Shown: positions 51,657-60,012, counted from the first letter of the stretch. The stretch is DNA of 64,000 bases from Spirosoma sp. KCTC 42546 (GCF_006965485.1 NZ_CP041360.1:1674001-1738000); one strand, 5' to 3'. Notes: a model not told the origin generated them from the sequence alone. A program made the numbers and translations.

Positions 51657-53585
51657 ATGCAGATTAGAAACATAATACTCTTTGGAGAAGGTGATAAGCG
51701 CCGAATGCTTAACTTTGAACTAGGTAAAGTTAATATAATTACAGGCGAGAGTAAGACAGGCAAAACGTCGCTTCTTGATATTATAGATTTTTGTTTAGGT
51801 AGTGATGAGTTTAGAGTGGCCGAAGGCCGTGTAAGAGAAAACGTTTTGTGGTTTGCAGTCTTATTACAATTGAAGGCTGGTCAGTTATTAATAGCTCGCC
51901 CTAATCCCACAAAAAAGTTTGCATCTGGTTGCTGTATAATACAAGAGGATGAGATAGCAATCCCTTCAATTTCAGAATTACATATAAATTCGACTTCAGA
52001 TGCTTTAAAAACAAAGTTAACAAGTCTTATTGGAATTGCTGAGTATACACACCAGGCAGAGAATTTTACACGTCCTTCACTTACAGTTAATTTTAAGCAT
52101 AGTAGGATATATTGTTTCCAGCCTCAAACAGATATTGATCAGAGAGATTTCCTTTTCTATCATCAAAAAAAGGATAGCTGGACTGCACAGGCTATCAAGG
52201 ATACTTTACCTTATTTTTTGGGAGCAATAAGGGAGGATGTAGTTAAAATAGAACGAGATATTAATGAAAAACGCAGAAACCTAAATCGACTTGAAAGAGA
52301 ATTAAAAGAAAATGAAAATATTTCTCAGCAAGCAGTTAGTAAAGCTTTTGAGCTTCTAATTGAAGCTAAGCAAGTGGAGCTTATAGATAACAACATTGTT
52401 GCTGAGAATCAGAATCAAGCTCTTAACTTACTTAATGAAATATTAACGAGAGAAGTATTAAATGTGGAGCCAATTTCAGAAAATGCGAATCTTTTAGAAT
52501 TGCAGAATCAAAGGAATGATCTGAAACAAGAGATTGACTTAATAACTGATAATATTAAAGCTGCAGAAGGATACGAGAAGGACGCTTTTAAATATACAAA
52601 TGAAGCAAAAGAACAAAATTATAGACTTGAAAGCATTGGGTTATTCGTAGATAAAGCTAATGCCTTAAATGACATATGCCCTCTTTGCTCACAAACTATA
52701 GAATCTCACATTCCAACAATTAAAGAGATTACTGAATCCCTTCAGTTTTTAAAAGATAACCTCGAAGTTACTCAACAAGAACGACCAAGATTAACTAATT
52801 ATATTTCCGAATTACAAAAGCAAAGAGAAGAAATTAAAAAGAGAATTCTTTCCACAGAGAGAAATATAAATGCAATTTATAAAGAACGAGAGCAGTCTCA
52901 AAAGCTACAAGATTTAAATGTTAGAAAAGGTAGAGTGTTCGGTAGGATAAGCCTTTACCTTGAAAGTAGCCAGTTAAGTAGCGCTACCTCATCTCTAAGG
53001 CAAGCAATTTCTAGTCTACACTCTCAGATTGAAACCCTTGAACAATTATTAAGTAAAGATGACAAGGATGAAAAGCTTGAAATTGCGTTAGATCAATTGA
53101 GCATTCTAATGACTAATTGGTCTAAGGAACTAGATTTGGAGTTCCAAGATGCTCTAATAAAATTTTCGATTAAATATCTTACGTTGTTTATAATTACTCA
53201 AGATAAAAAAATTAGGTTTGATCAAGATATTGGAAGTGGAGAGAACTGGGTTTCTTATCACTTACTTATTCATTTTGCCCTACATAAATATTTTATTATA
53301 AATGATCGGCCTGTTCCTAACTTTCTATTGATAGATCAACTCTCTCAAGCTTATTTTCCGCCAGAAAAAGATACCGGCACAGGTAATACCGAGCAGAGTA
53401 GTGATGAGGTTGCTATCAAACGTTTATTCGATTTTGTATTTAGAAGAGTCGAGGAGCTAGACGGAAAATTTCAAGTAATATTGATAGATCATGCTAAATT
53501 GAAAGATGGTAAATTCCAGTCAGCTATTATAGAAGAATGGCGAAATGGAGTTAAATTGATACCCTTAGATTGGTTTATTTCATAA
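51657..53585 (+). CDS. ABC-3C system ABC ATPase (DUF3732, SMC/Rad50-like)
   Basis: A 642-residue ATPase. Walker A is GESKTGKTS at residues 30-38, preceded by GKVNIIT. A long coiled coil (~190-470) contains a zinc-hook-like CPLCSQT near residue 341. The C-terminal part has the Walker B-type FLLIDQLSQAYFP, a DUF3732 hallmark, and the terminal ILIDHAKLKDG strand. The architecture is like Rad50/SMC: globular ends, coiled-coil arms. It would sense DNA or nucleoprotein structure and license the effector. ATG at 51657 is chosen over the TTG at 51639 that lies inside the previous gene. Confidence 0.88.
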   Translation: MQIRNIILFGEGDKRRMLNFELGKVNIITGESKTGKTSLLDIIDFCLGSDEFRVAEGRVRENVLWFAVLLQLKAGQLLIARPNPTKKFASGCCIIQEDEIAIPSISELHINSTSDALKTKLTSLIGIAEYTHQAENFTRPSLTVNFKHSRIYCFQPQTDIDQRDFLFYHQKKDSWTAQAIKDTLPYFLGAIREDVVKIERDINEKRRNLNRLERELKENENISQQAVSKAFELLIEAKQVELIDNNIVAENQNQALNLLNEILTREVLNVEPISENANLLELQNQRNDLKQEIDLITDNIKAAEGYEKDAFKYTNEAKEQNYRLESIGLFVDKANALNDICPLCSQTIESHIPTIKEITESLQFLKDNLEVTQQERPRLTNYISELQKQREEIKKRILSTERNINAIYKEREQSQKLQDLNVRKGRVFGRISLYLESSQLSSATSSLRQAISSLHSQIETLEQLLSKDDKDEKLEIALDQLSILMTNWSKELDLEFQDALIKFSIKYLTLFIITQDKKIRFDQDIGSGENWVSYHLLIHFALHKYFIINDRPVPNFLLIDQLSQAYFPPEKDTGTGNTEQSSDEVAIKRLFDFVFRRVEELDGKFQVILIDHAKLKDGKFQSAIIEEWRNGVKLIPLDWFIS

Positions 53586-53665
53586 TAACCACTTTTAACC
53601 TCCGCTTGGCGTAGTTTGAATTGTGTTAAATTCCCTGACCAGTCTGTATATTGACAAAGCCCCCC

Positions 53666-53791
53666 GTTCGGGGTAGTATTTACTACGTCGGTGCGTTATA
53701 CGGTCAGAGACCGGTCTACTAAATCCAACTAGCCTCTAAATGCCGATGACACCGGTCGGAGACGGGGTAATACACGAACGTAGTGAGTACT
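53666..53791. repeat. Palindromic repeat on the right side of the ABC-3C cassette
   Basis: It reads GTTCGGGGTAGTATTTACTA at the left and ACACGAACGTAGTGAGTACT at the right, with inner arms CGGTCAGAGACCGGT and ACCGGTCGGAGACGGGG. Its length, word order and orientation match 49606-49728. The remainder of the gap 53586-53953 shows no recognisable gene. Confidence 0.82.
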
Positions 53792-53953
53792 TTAACTGGG
53801 TAAAGGGAGCCTTTTGCCAAGTTAAAAACGCGGTGGATGGCGTACAAAGAGTCGTTTGGGGCACGAGCCAAACGGGACACTTGGATAACTTCATAGGCGA
53901 TATTTCTTCGTTCAGAGGAAAATAATTATGCCTTGATATGTTTGATAGAAAAC

Positions 53954-54331
53954 TTAATAAATTTTGTCGATTGATAAATAGTTAGCCCACTCAGTCTTAA
54001 ACGTTTTCTTTATAAGGCCAGGAGTTCCAGTTGTATCATAAAGCCTAGCGAAGCTTCCATCAAATTTTATCACTTTGCCAACCACTTTGTATGTATCCGG
54101 CAAGTTGCAGAATACGCTAGTTTCTCGGTTATTAATCGTATCAACCGTTGAGCTAGGCCAACTTACATAATAACGATCAAGCTCTTTTGAATAAGCTATA
54201 GGAACGCTTATCGCTAACCGGCGAGTCGATATGACTTTACCACATGCATAAGATGTATAATCGGGATCGGGAGTCGTTTTGTGGCATCCAGCTAAACCCA
54301 AAATCAGACAGAGTGAAATGAATTTATTCAT
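53954..54331 (-). CDS. Small lipoprotein of unknown function
   Basis: A 125-residue protein with a clear lipoprotein signal (FISLCLILGLAGCHKT). The mature part is short and beta-rich with two Cys (YACGK and VFCNLPD) that may form a disulfide. I do not recognise a family. It lies between the ABC-3C cassette and a REPIN-like palindrome and is relatively AT-rich. Confidence 0.7.
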   Translation of the reverse strand: MNKFISLCLILGLAGCHKTTPDPDYTSYACGKVISTRRLAISVPIAYSKELDRYYVSWPSSTVDTINNRETSVFCNLPDTYKVVGKVIKFDGSFARLYDTTGTPGLIKKTFKTEWANYLSIDKIY

Positions 54332-54421
54332 GTGGCGTAGAATTTATCCAATAACGTCTCATGATTTTCTTATTATATAATTGAGGGGTGGACATTATTG
54401 AAAAGCGACTTTGAAGGCTTC

Positions 54422-54577
54422 CGTTCTCGCTTGGCTTTCCGACCGGGCTGGCGTACCAGTGAGGACTATTGTTTCAAGGGCCTCTGGCCCGTTTCTGACG
54501 TACTACTCCGGCCAGAGGCCGTTAAAAAAATAACCCTCACTGGTACGCCAGCCCGGTCGGAAAGCCAAGCGAGAACG
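54422..54577. repeat. REPIN-like long palindrome, copy 3 (CCGACCGGGCTGGCG subfamily)
   Basis: Outer arms CGTTCTCGCTTGGCTTTCCG then ACCGGGCTGGCGTACCAGTG pair nearly perfectly with the complement ending at 54577. Inner words CAAGGGCCTCTGGCCCG and CCGGCCAGAGGCCGTTA are as in copy 1. The arm is longer than in the GCCGAGTG subfamily. It lies in the 388-base gap 54332-54719, where no gene is seen. Confidence 0.9.
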
Positions 54578-54719
54578 AGAAACAAAGGTGGTTGCTCGGT
54601 TAATTAGTAAAAACCAATGATACCGGGTAACGTTCGAGTATAGTCTCAGACCAGCCTGCAAAATACAATCTCTACTATTTACCCGTATCTTTCGAGTCAA
54701 CAGGCTATTCCTATCATCC

Positions 54720-56498
54720 ATGAAAAAAAGCGTTTTACTATCCTTGCTAATCGCTACGCTATTGAGTTGTAACCCTAACAAAAGCGAACAAACCACTACG
54801 TCCGATCCTAAATTTGCGGCTGTACTGGACGACTATTATGAGCAACGGTTAAAACTGTTTCCGCTGGAAGCGACCAGTCAGGGCGATAATCGGTATAATG
54901 ATCTACTGCCCAATGACATTTCGCAGGAATTTCTGGAGCAGACGAAGACGTTTTATACCGCTACCCTCGATAAGCTAAAACCGTTTGATCGCGAAAAGCT
55001 GTCTGACGAAGACAAGATTTCCTACGACATTTTGACACGGGAACTAGCACTGCAACTGGAGCAATATCCCTTTCATCAGGAAGACATTCCCTTCAATCAA
55101 TTCGTTGGGTTGACGTTGACGTTTGGGCAGTTAGGCAGTGGAGAAGGATCGCAACCCTTCAAAACAGTGAAGGATTATGACGATTGGTTAAAACGGGTTT
55201 CGGCGTTTACCGTTTGGGGCGATACGGCCATCGCTGCGTTTCGCAAAGGCATAATTACCAACAACGTATTGCCGAAAAGTCTGGTCGTGAAGATGATTCC
55301 TCAGATGACCGATTTAGTAGTGACCGATCCCACCAAAAGTCTGTTCTACGGCCCGATTCAAAAATTACCCGCCACCTTTAGCGATGCTGATAAAACCCGG
55401 TTAACCGCTGCGTATAAAAAAGCGATCCTCGGGCAAATCGTACCTACCTATCAGAAGTTAGGGACGTTCCTGAAGAATGAGTACCTGCCCAAAGCCCGGA
55501 CCACCTCGGGTATCGACGTGTTGCCCAAAGGGCCGGAACTCTATAGCTATCTAGTTAAGGTTCAGACAACCACCAACGACACGCCGGAAGAAATCTATCA
55601 GATTGGTCTGAAGGAAGTGAGTCGGATTCGGGGCGAAATGGAGAAAGTAAAAACACAGGTAGGCTTTAGCGGGAGCCTGGCTGACTTTTTTACCCACCTC
55701 AAAACCGATAAAAAGTTCTATCCCTACAAAACCCCGAAGGAAGTATTAGCCGCGTTTAACACCATTCTGGCCCGGATTGAACCGAATCTGAAAAAAGAAT
55801 TTACGAACACCCCCAAGTCGAAATTCGAGATCCGGCAGACCGAGAAATTCCGCGAAGCCTCCGCTAGTGCCGAATACAATCAGGCAGCGGCCGATGGGAG
55901 CCGTCCGGGCATTTTCTACGTACCCATACCCGATGCAACTAAGTTCAACGTCACCTCGGGTATGGAGTCGTTGTTTTTGCACGAAGCCATTCCGGGGCAC
56001 CATTATCAGCTATCGTTACAGCAGGAAAATACGAGTTTGCCCAAGTTTCGGCGGTTTGCCTGGTATGGCGCTTATGGTGAAGGCTGGGCGTTATACTGCG
56101 AATCGTTGGGGAAGGAACTTGGCCTCTATACCGATCCATATCAGTACATGGGTGCCCTGGGCGATGAAATTCACCGGGCCATTCGGCTTGTGGTGGATGT
56201 GGGTCTGCACACCAAGCATATGACCCGTGAGCAGGCGATCAAGTACATGATGGACAACGAACCCATTGCCGAACAGGGTGCTACCGCCGAAATCGAACGC
56301 TACATGGCCATTCCCGGTCAGGCGCTTTCCTATAAAATTGGGGCCATGAAAATACGTGCCTTACGGACCAAGTACGAGCAGCAACTCGGCACTACATTTA
56401 GCCTGGCCGCCTTCCACGATGAGTTCCTTAAAGATGGCTGCATGCCGCTGGATGTGTTGGAGCGCAAAATGGACGCCTGGGCAGCGAAGCAGAAATAA
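54720..56498 (+). CDS. DUF885 family lipoprotein, predicted metallopeptidase
   Basis: A 592-residue protein with a lipoprotein signal ending LLSCNPN. DUF885 covers the remainder. The presumed metal site is SLFLHEAIPGHHYQ, an HExxxGH-like motif near residue 425, followed by YGEGWALYCESLGKELG. It has the SYKIGAMKI element near the end. The family is annotated as putative dipeptidyl carboxypeptidase-like proteins, and no substrate is known. The lipid anchor points to the periplasm or cell surface. Confidence 0.9.
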   Translation: MKKSVLLSLLIATLLSCNPNKSEQTTTSDPKFAAVLDDYYEQRLKLFPLEATSQGDNRYNDLLPNDISQEFLEQTKTFYTATLDKLKPFDREKLSDEDKISYDILTRELALQLEQYPFHQEDIPFNQFVGLTLTFGQLGSGEGSQPFKTVKDYDDWLKRVSAFTVWGDTAIAAFRKGIITNNVLPKSLVVKMIPQMTDLVVTDPTKSLFYGPIQKLPATFSDADKTRLTAAYKKAILGQIVPTYQKLGTFLKNEYLPKARTTSGIDVLPKGPELYSYLVKVQTTTNDTPEEIYQIGLKEVSRIRGEMEKVKTQVGFSGSLADFFTHLKTDKKFYPYKTPKEVLAAFNTILARIEPNLKKEFTNTPKSKFEIRQTEKFREASASAEYNQAAADGSRPGIFYVPIPDATKFNVTSGMESLFLHEAIPGHHYQLSLQQENTSLPKFRRFAWYGAYGEGWALYCESLGKELGLYTDPYQYMGALGDEIHRAIRLVVDVGLHTKHMTREQAIKYMMDNEPIAEQGATAEIERYMAIPGQALSYKIGAMKIRALRTKYEQQLGTTFSLAAFHDEFLKDGCMPLDVLERKMDAWAAKQK

Positions 56499-56510
56499 AC
56501 GTCTGTTCGG

Positions 56511-56624
56511 CGTTCTCGCTTGGCTTTCCGACCGGGCTGGCGCACCAGTGAGGAGTATTACTTCAAGGGCCTCTGGCCCGTAGTTGTTCTCATTGAGCGT
56601 AGTGAATACTACGCTCAATGAGAA
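56511..56624. repeat. Half REPIN-like element joined to an AGTGAATACT palindrome
   Basis: The left part (56511-56581) is the left half of the 54422-type element: CGTTCTCGCTTGGCTTTCCG, then the GACCGGGCTGGCGCACCAGTG region and AAGGGCCTCTGGCCCGTAG. The right half is missing. In its place a different hairpin, TTCTCATTGAGCGTAGT, GAAT, ACTACGCTCAATGAGAA, begins at 56587. This looks like a recombination product. Confidence 0.8.
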
Positions 56625-56678
56625 GCTTCCTATTGAAATTCATCTACAACTTACTCCTAAAAAATATTCGCAATACTA

Positions 56679-57653
56679 TTATTTTAATGCTCTAAATATT
56701 GCAATGATGTTTGGTAAGCCTGCAACTGCCTGCCCATGAGATGCTTTAGGGATATTGAGCGCTATAATATCCTTATTATTCCTAAAAAAAGCGATTTCTG
56801 GTTCAGTGACTCTGCCTACAGCTCCGTCATATTCAGATAATGAATAAGCTATTTTCTTATAAAAACTCTTTCCTGCCAAAAGACTGGTGTAATCTTTTAA
56901 TTCACTTAATTGAATTTTAGTTAGAACATTAAAGTAAGCTTTTTGCTCTGTAGGCACTGCCGAAGTTTTAAACGTAATTCCATCCTGACCATAATCATAG
57001 TCTAATCCTGAAGTATAAGCAGTAACAATTTTAGTATCACGGATTAAACGATTACCTGACATAATATGATAATCAGCTAGTGTTCTTCCATCTGCCAGAT
57101 AAGAGTCAACAAGAAATGAGCCATTCGAGTGTCCATATAAAACAACTGCTTTCTTTAAAGACTTCAAATATTTTACTGCATTCTCCATTAAAGTGAGATT
57201 GGCAATACGCACCTCTTCAGCATTCGCATCGGTAAATGTGGTTCCACTCCCAAAAATAGTTAGGTTAAGATTATGGGCTTGTTTTAAACCAACGGTTGAC
57301 CATCTGTTATTTCCTGTACTATATTGAACATACTCATCAATAATATGAGTACTTGAAGTATCGGTTACATGCCTTGGGCCACCAGCTACGAAAAGCACCA
57401 CTGTATCTTTCAGTGCAGTTGGATCAAAAGCTTTATCTAAGGCATCATAATAAAAAAGTGTCGTTTTCGTATCACTTGGAATGGTCGTTGGCTGGTAAGA
57501 GACTTGTTTGGTAACATTAAAATTCGCGCTGTTAGGAATTGCTACAAATGTTGGTGTTGCAACAATATTGACATTATCCTCTACTTGACATGAAGTAGAA
57601 ACAATAGCTAATGCTAAAAATAACCCTAAAGATTTTTTAAGAGTAAGTAACAT
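56679..57653 (-). CDS. AT-rich lipoprotein, alpha/beta hydrolase-like
   Basis: A 324-residue protein with a lipoprotein signal (LALAIVSTSCQVED). The middle has KAVVLYGHSNGSFLVDSYLA with a GxSxG nucleophile elbow, an acidic residue near YDYGQDG, and a His near NIPKASHGQAV, so it is probably a hydrolase of the alpha/beta fold, though the family is not recognised. Base composition is much lower in GC than the flanking genes, and REPIN-like elements lie on both sides (56511 and 58005), suggesting acquisition. ATG at 57653 gives the signal peptide. Confidence 0.7.
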   Translation of the reverse strand: MLLTLKKSLGLFLALAIVSTSCQVEDNVNIVATPTFVAIPNSANFNVTKQVSYQPTTIPSDTKTTLFYYDALDKAFDPTALKDTVVLFVAGGPRHVTDTSSTHIIDEYVQYSTGNNRWSTVGLKQAHNLNLTIFGSGTTFTDANAEEVRIANLTLMENAVKYLKSLKKAVVLYGHSNGSFLVDSYLADGRTLADYHIMSGNRLIRDTKIVTAYTSGLDYDYGQDGITFKTSAVPTEQKAYFNVLTKIQLSELKDYTSLLAGKSFYKKIAYSLSEYDGAVGRVTEPEIAFFRNNKDIIALNIPKASHGQAVAGLPNIIAIFRALK

Positions 57654-57743
57654 ACCTTTCTTTTTAATGGTGCATTCCAAATGCACCTAATTGAACATTG
57701 GGACCTGAATACTTTCTATAAGGAAAGCCTCTTGGCTAGAGCG

Positions 57744-57751
57744 CAAATATA
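57744..57751 (-). promoter_or_regulatory. Candidate -7 box for the AT-rich lipoprotein gene
   Basis: On the minus strand this reads TATATTTG, a perfect TAnnTTTG match, 91 bases before the ATG. A hairpin TGCATTTGGAATGCA lies in between. A -33 element could not be assigned. Confidence 0.35.
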
Positions 57752-57753
57752 CT

Positions 57754-58004
57754 AGCTATTTTATTGAAAAGTTACTTTTGAAAAAAAATAGAAACTTTAT
57801 TAGTATAATAATAGTATACATTTAGTGTACTAAAAAAGAAAGGCTAAAATAATAGAATATTATTCTAGCCTTATTAGTTTACTATAATCTATTAAACGCG
57901 TAATAGATCTATGCGCAACCCCTCAATAGCCATTCGATGATTAGTTATTATAAACTGATAAAATACGTCGAATCGCGGCTTTCTTTTTTTGTATATTTCT
58001 CTCA
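57754..58004. other. AT-rich gap without genes
   Basis: The stretch between the promoter of the AT-rich lipoprotein and the palindrome at 58005 is full of A and T runs and shows no gene or known repeat. A near-palindromic run around 57836-57880 may be a weak terminator. Confidence 0.4.
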
Positions 58005-58158
58005 GTTCTCGCTTGGCTTTCCGACCGGGCTGGCGCACCAATAAGGAGTATTACTTAAAGGGCTTCTGGCCCGTAGTTGCCGTCTTTCTCCGGCCAGAGC
58101 CCGTCAAAAAAATAGAACTCACTGGTGCGCCAGCCCGGTCGGAAAGCCAAGCGAGAAC
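58005..58158. repeat. REPIN-like long palindrome, copy 4 (CCGACCGGGCTGGCG subfamily)
   Basis: GTTCTCGCTTGGCTTTCCGA and so on, matched by the near complement ending GCGAGAAC at 58158. The inner words GGGCTTCTGGCCCG and CCGGCCAGAGCCCG have drifted slightly from copy 3. The stretch 58159-58536 after it shows no confident gene. Confidence 0.9.
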
Positions 58159-58536
58159 GCCAGCTCCCTCCCGCAATGCCGGTCAATACGGGAAACTCAT
58201 TCACCGGAGCAGCCCTGGTTATTCCTCTTAGGCCTAAACGGGGGAGCTGTTGGTCTAAGGAAAAGCGAAAACGTAAGGCGGGATCGACGTTGGGCATGGC
58301 TTACTGGTAAGCAGGCAAACATATTGGAAAGGGGAGGACAGAGCCAGTATAAATCGCCGATTTTGCAGTACATTGAGTGGTTTGTAGCTTTAGAAATAGT
58401 CGAAAATTGACAGAAAATAAGAACTTTACAGCGTGATGAGGTATCCGGTAGAGTTGCTTTCTACCTATTGCCTTCGTGCCCCTTGGTGTTAGTTTTATCT
58501 GCAAACGTAATCGCTAGTTAGAAAGCAACATCCGCT

Positions 58537-59103
58537 ATGTCAGCCAGTATCCCCATCGAACTCGACAGCGCTGTTACGACAATCATTGTTCAGCGTCCCT
58601 ATAAAGATCAGATTCAGGCCTACGAGAACTGGTTGCAGGAAATGGTTCCGCTGGCGCAGGGATCGGCCGGGCATCGGGGGGTAAATGTTATTAAGCCGCA
58701 CGGCCAGAATGAGGAGTATACCATTGTCCTTCATTTCGCGTCTGAAACTACACTGCGTAATTGGCTGGAGTCTGATACACGCCGACAGATGGTTGAGAAG
58801 GTGCGCCCGTTTCTAAACACCGACGAGAAAATAGAAATTAAAACTGGGCTTGAGTTTTGGTTCACTCCGCCCGAAGCCCGGAAAATGGTACCTCCTCATA
58901 AACAGTTTTTACTAACCTGGTCAGCTATTTTTCCACTATCCGTACTTATTCCGTGGTTGCTTTCGCCCTTTTTTTCGGCGTTTCCTTTTCTGGCTGTTCC
59001 TTTGGGTAAGCCTTTGCTGACGAGCCTGCTCATTGTGGCGCTCATGACCTTTGTGATCATGCCACGTTATACCCGGCTTGTTGCTAAATGGCTCTACCGC
59101 TAA
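58537..59103 (+). CDS. Antibiotic biosynthesis monooxygenase-like domain with two membrane helices
   Basis: A 188-residue protein. The N-terminal ~100 residues are an ABM-type dimeric ferredoxin-like domain (VTTIIVQRPYKDQIQAYENW, FASETTLRNWLESDTRRQM). The C-terminal ~60 residues form two hydrophobic helices (FLLTWSAIFPLSVLIPWLL, LLTSLLIVALMTFVIMP). Related proteins are annotated as antibiotic biosynthesis monooxygenases, but a role in heme or quinone chemistry at the membrane is equally possible. Confidence 0.85.
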   Translation: MSASIPIELDSAVTTIIVQRPYKDQIQAYENWLQEMVPLAQGSAGHRGVNVIKPHGQNEEYTIVLHFASETTLRNWLESDTRRQMVEKVRPFLNTDEKIEIKTGLEFWFTPPEARKMVPPHKQFLLTWSAIFPLSVLIPWLLSPFFSAFPFLAVPLGKPLLTSLLIVALMTFVIMPRYTRLVAKWLYR

Positions 59104-59144
59104 GCGTTCGGCAGAATGAATCCTACCTTCAACAAAGCCGGCTG

Positions 59145-59513
59145 CTAATTATCCTTTTTACGACTAGATCGAGGCCGTGCAGTACGTTTGGCTGTTTCAT
59201 AGGCATTAACAGCACTAGAGTCTGGTACTACCGAATGAGTGCCATCGGGGTTAACAATGATTGAACCATTACCCATGCTATGTATGGTGGAGTGGGTACC
59301 ATTTGGGTTCACAAGAACGGAGCCGTGTCGTGTTGAGTGCGTACCATCCGGATTAACAATGACGGAGCCATGTACCGTTGAATGGGTGCCATTGGGATTG
59401 ACAATGACGGAACCGTGCTGTACCGAATGGGTTCCATCTGGATTGACGATGACCTGTCCGTGAGCGGCTAGTACGCCCAGACAGAAAATGAATGCAAGTC
59501 GATAAGTTGCCAT
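59145..59513 (-). CDS. Secreted protein of 15-residue tandem repeats
   Basis: A 122-residue protein with a signal peptide (LAFIFCLGVLAAHGQ) followed by about five copies of a 15-residue unit, VIVNPDGTHSVQHGS with small variations (45-base period in the DNA). The tail is basic (KRTARPRSSRKKDN). No family is recognised. Asp/Asn-Gly turns at fixed spacing and His in each unit suggest a beta-solenoid or metal-binding surface protein. Expected to be exported. Confidence 0.8.
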   Translation of the reverse strand: MATYRLAFIFCLGVLAAHGQVIVNPDGTHSVQHGSVIVNPNGTHSTVHGSVIVNPDGTHSTRHGSVLVNPNGTHSTIHSMGNGSIIVNPDGTHSVVPDSSAVNAYETAKRTARPRSSRKKDN

Positions 59514-59526
59514 TGGGATTGTTTGG

Positions 59527-59947
59527 TCAATGCGGTTCAGGATGTTCCAGCACTAAGGTACCAGCTGCCTTACGGCCACCGTTGAGTTGAACGCCCATGG
59601 CATAGGCCTGATACACAAACGGCACAATGTCAGTACCATCATCCCTGGGGAAGAAACTCGTTTGGTTGTGAAGCATATTCACGAACAGCACAATCGTTAT
59701 GTCTTTCGGTAACTTCATCCAGATGGTCCGCAGGCCCACATAAGGGGCGCTACTGGTCATGTACCACCAGCCATCATGGTAGGCCATGTTACCCAGCGTG
59801 ATGGCACTTTTGCAGGCGATTCGTTAAGGTTTGGGCAACCTGATCCGCCAGTGTTAGCGTAGTTGGCGTTGGGTCCTGGTTATGCTTACAGGCATTCAGC
59901 ACGAGAAGGGTACCCAGACACAAGCTAGTTAGTAACGATCGACGCAT
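59527..59947 (-). pseudogene. Internally deleted beta-lactamase-family lipoprotein gene
   Basis: ATG at 59947 opens a lipoprotein signal (GTLLVLNACKHNQD), then TLTLADQVAQTLTNRL and a stop at 59789. A second frame carries the C-terminal part of a class C-type serine hydrolase (NMAYHDGWWYMTSSAPYVGL, LRTIWMKLPKDITIVLFVNM) down to 59527. The two parts belong to different frames, and the central catalytic region with SxxK and YxN (about 200 residues) is missing. An internal deletion that changed the frame explains this. Confidence 0.8.
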
Positions 59948-60012
59948 TGGCTTAACATACGAAAGTCATAGGTGTAGAAGCCAGATTAGCCCGGAAATAC
60001 TCGTATTGTACA

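Noticed and set aside
53740..53925. Short open frame after the ABC-3C cassette
   Set aside because: Its first third is the palindromic repeat and the rest matches no protein I recognise.
49740..53950. ABC-3C island as part of a prophage or integrative element
   Set aside because: No integrase, tRNA or phage structural gene is visible; only the flanking palindromes suggest mobility.
58163..58297. Minus-strand frame starting MPNVDPALRFRFSL that runs into the REPIN-like element
   Set aside because: It might be a gene cut by the palindrome, but no homology is recognised and the frame ends in the repeat.
59239..59463. Regular 45-base repeats that at first look like a CRISPR array
   Set aside because: The repeats are in frame and encode 15-residue protein units behind a signal peptide; there are no unique spacers.
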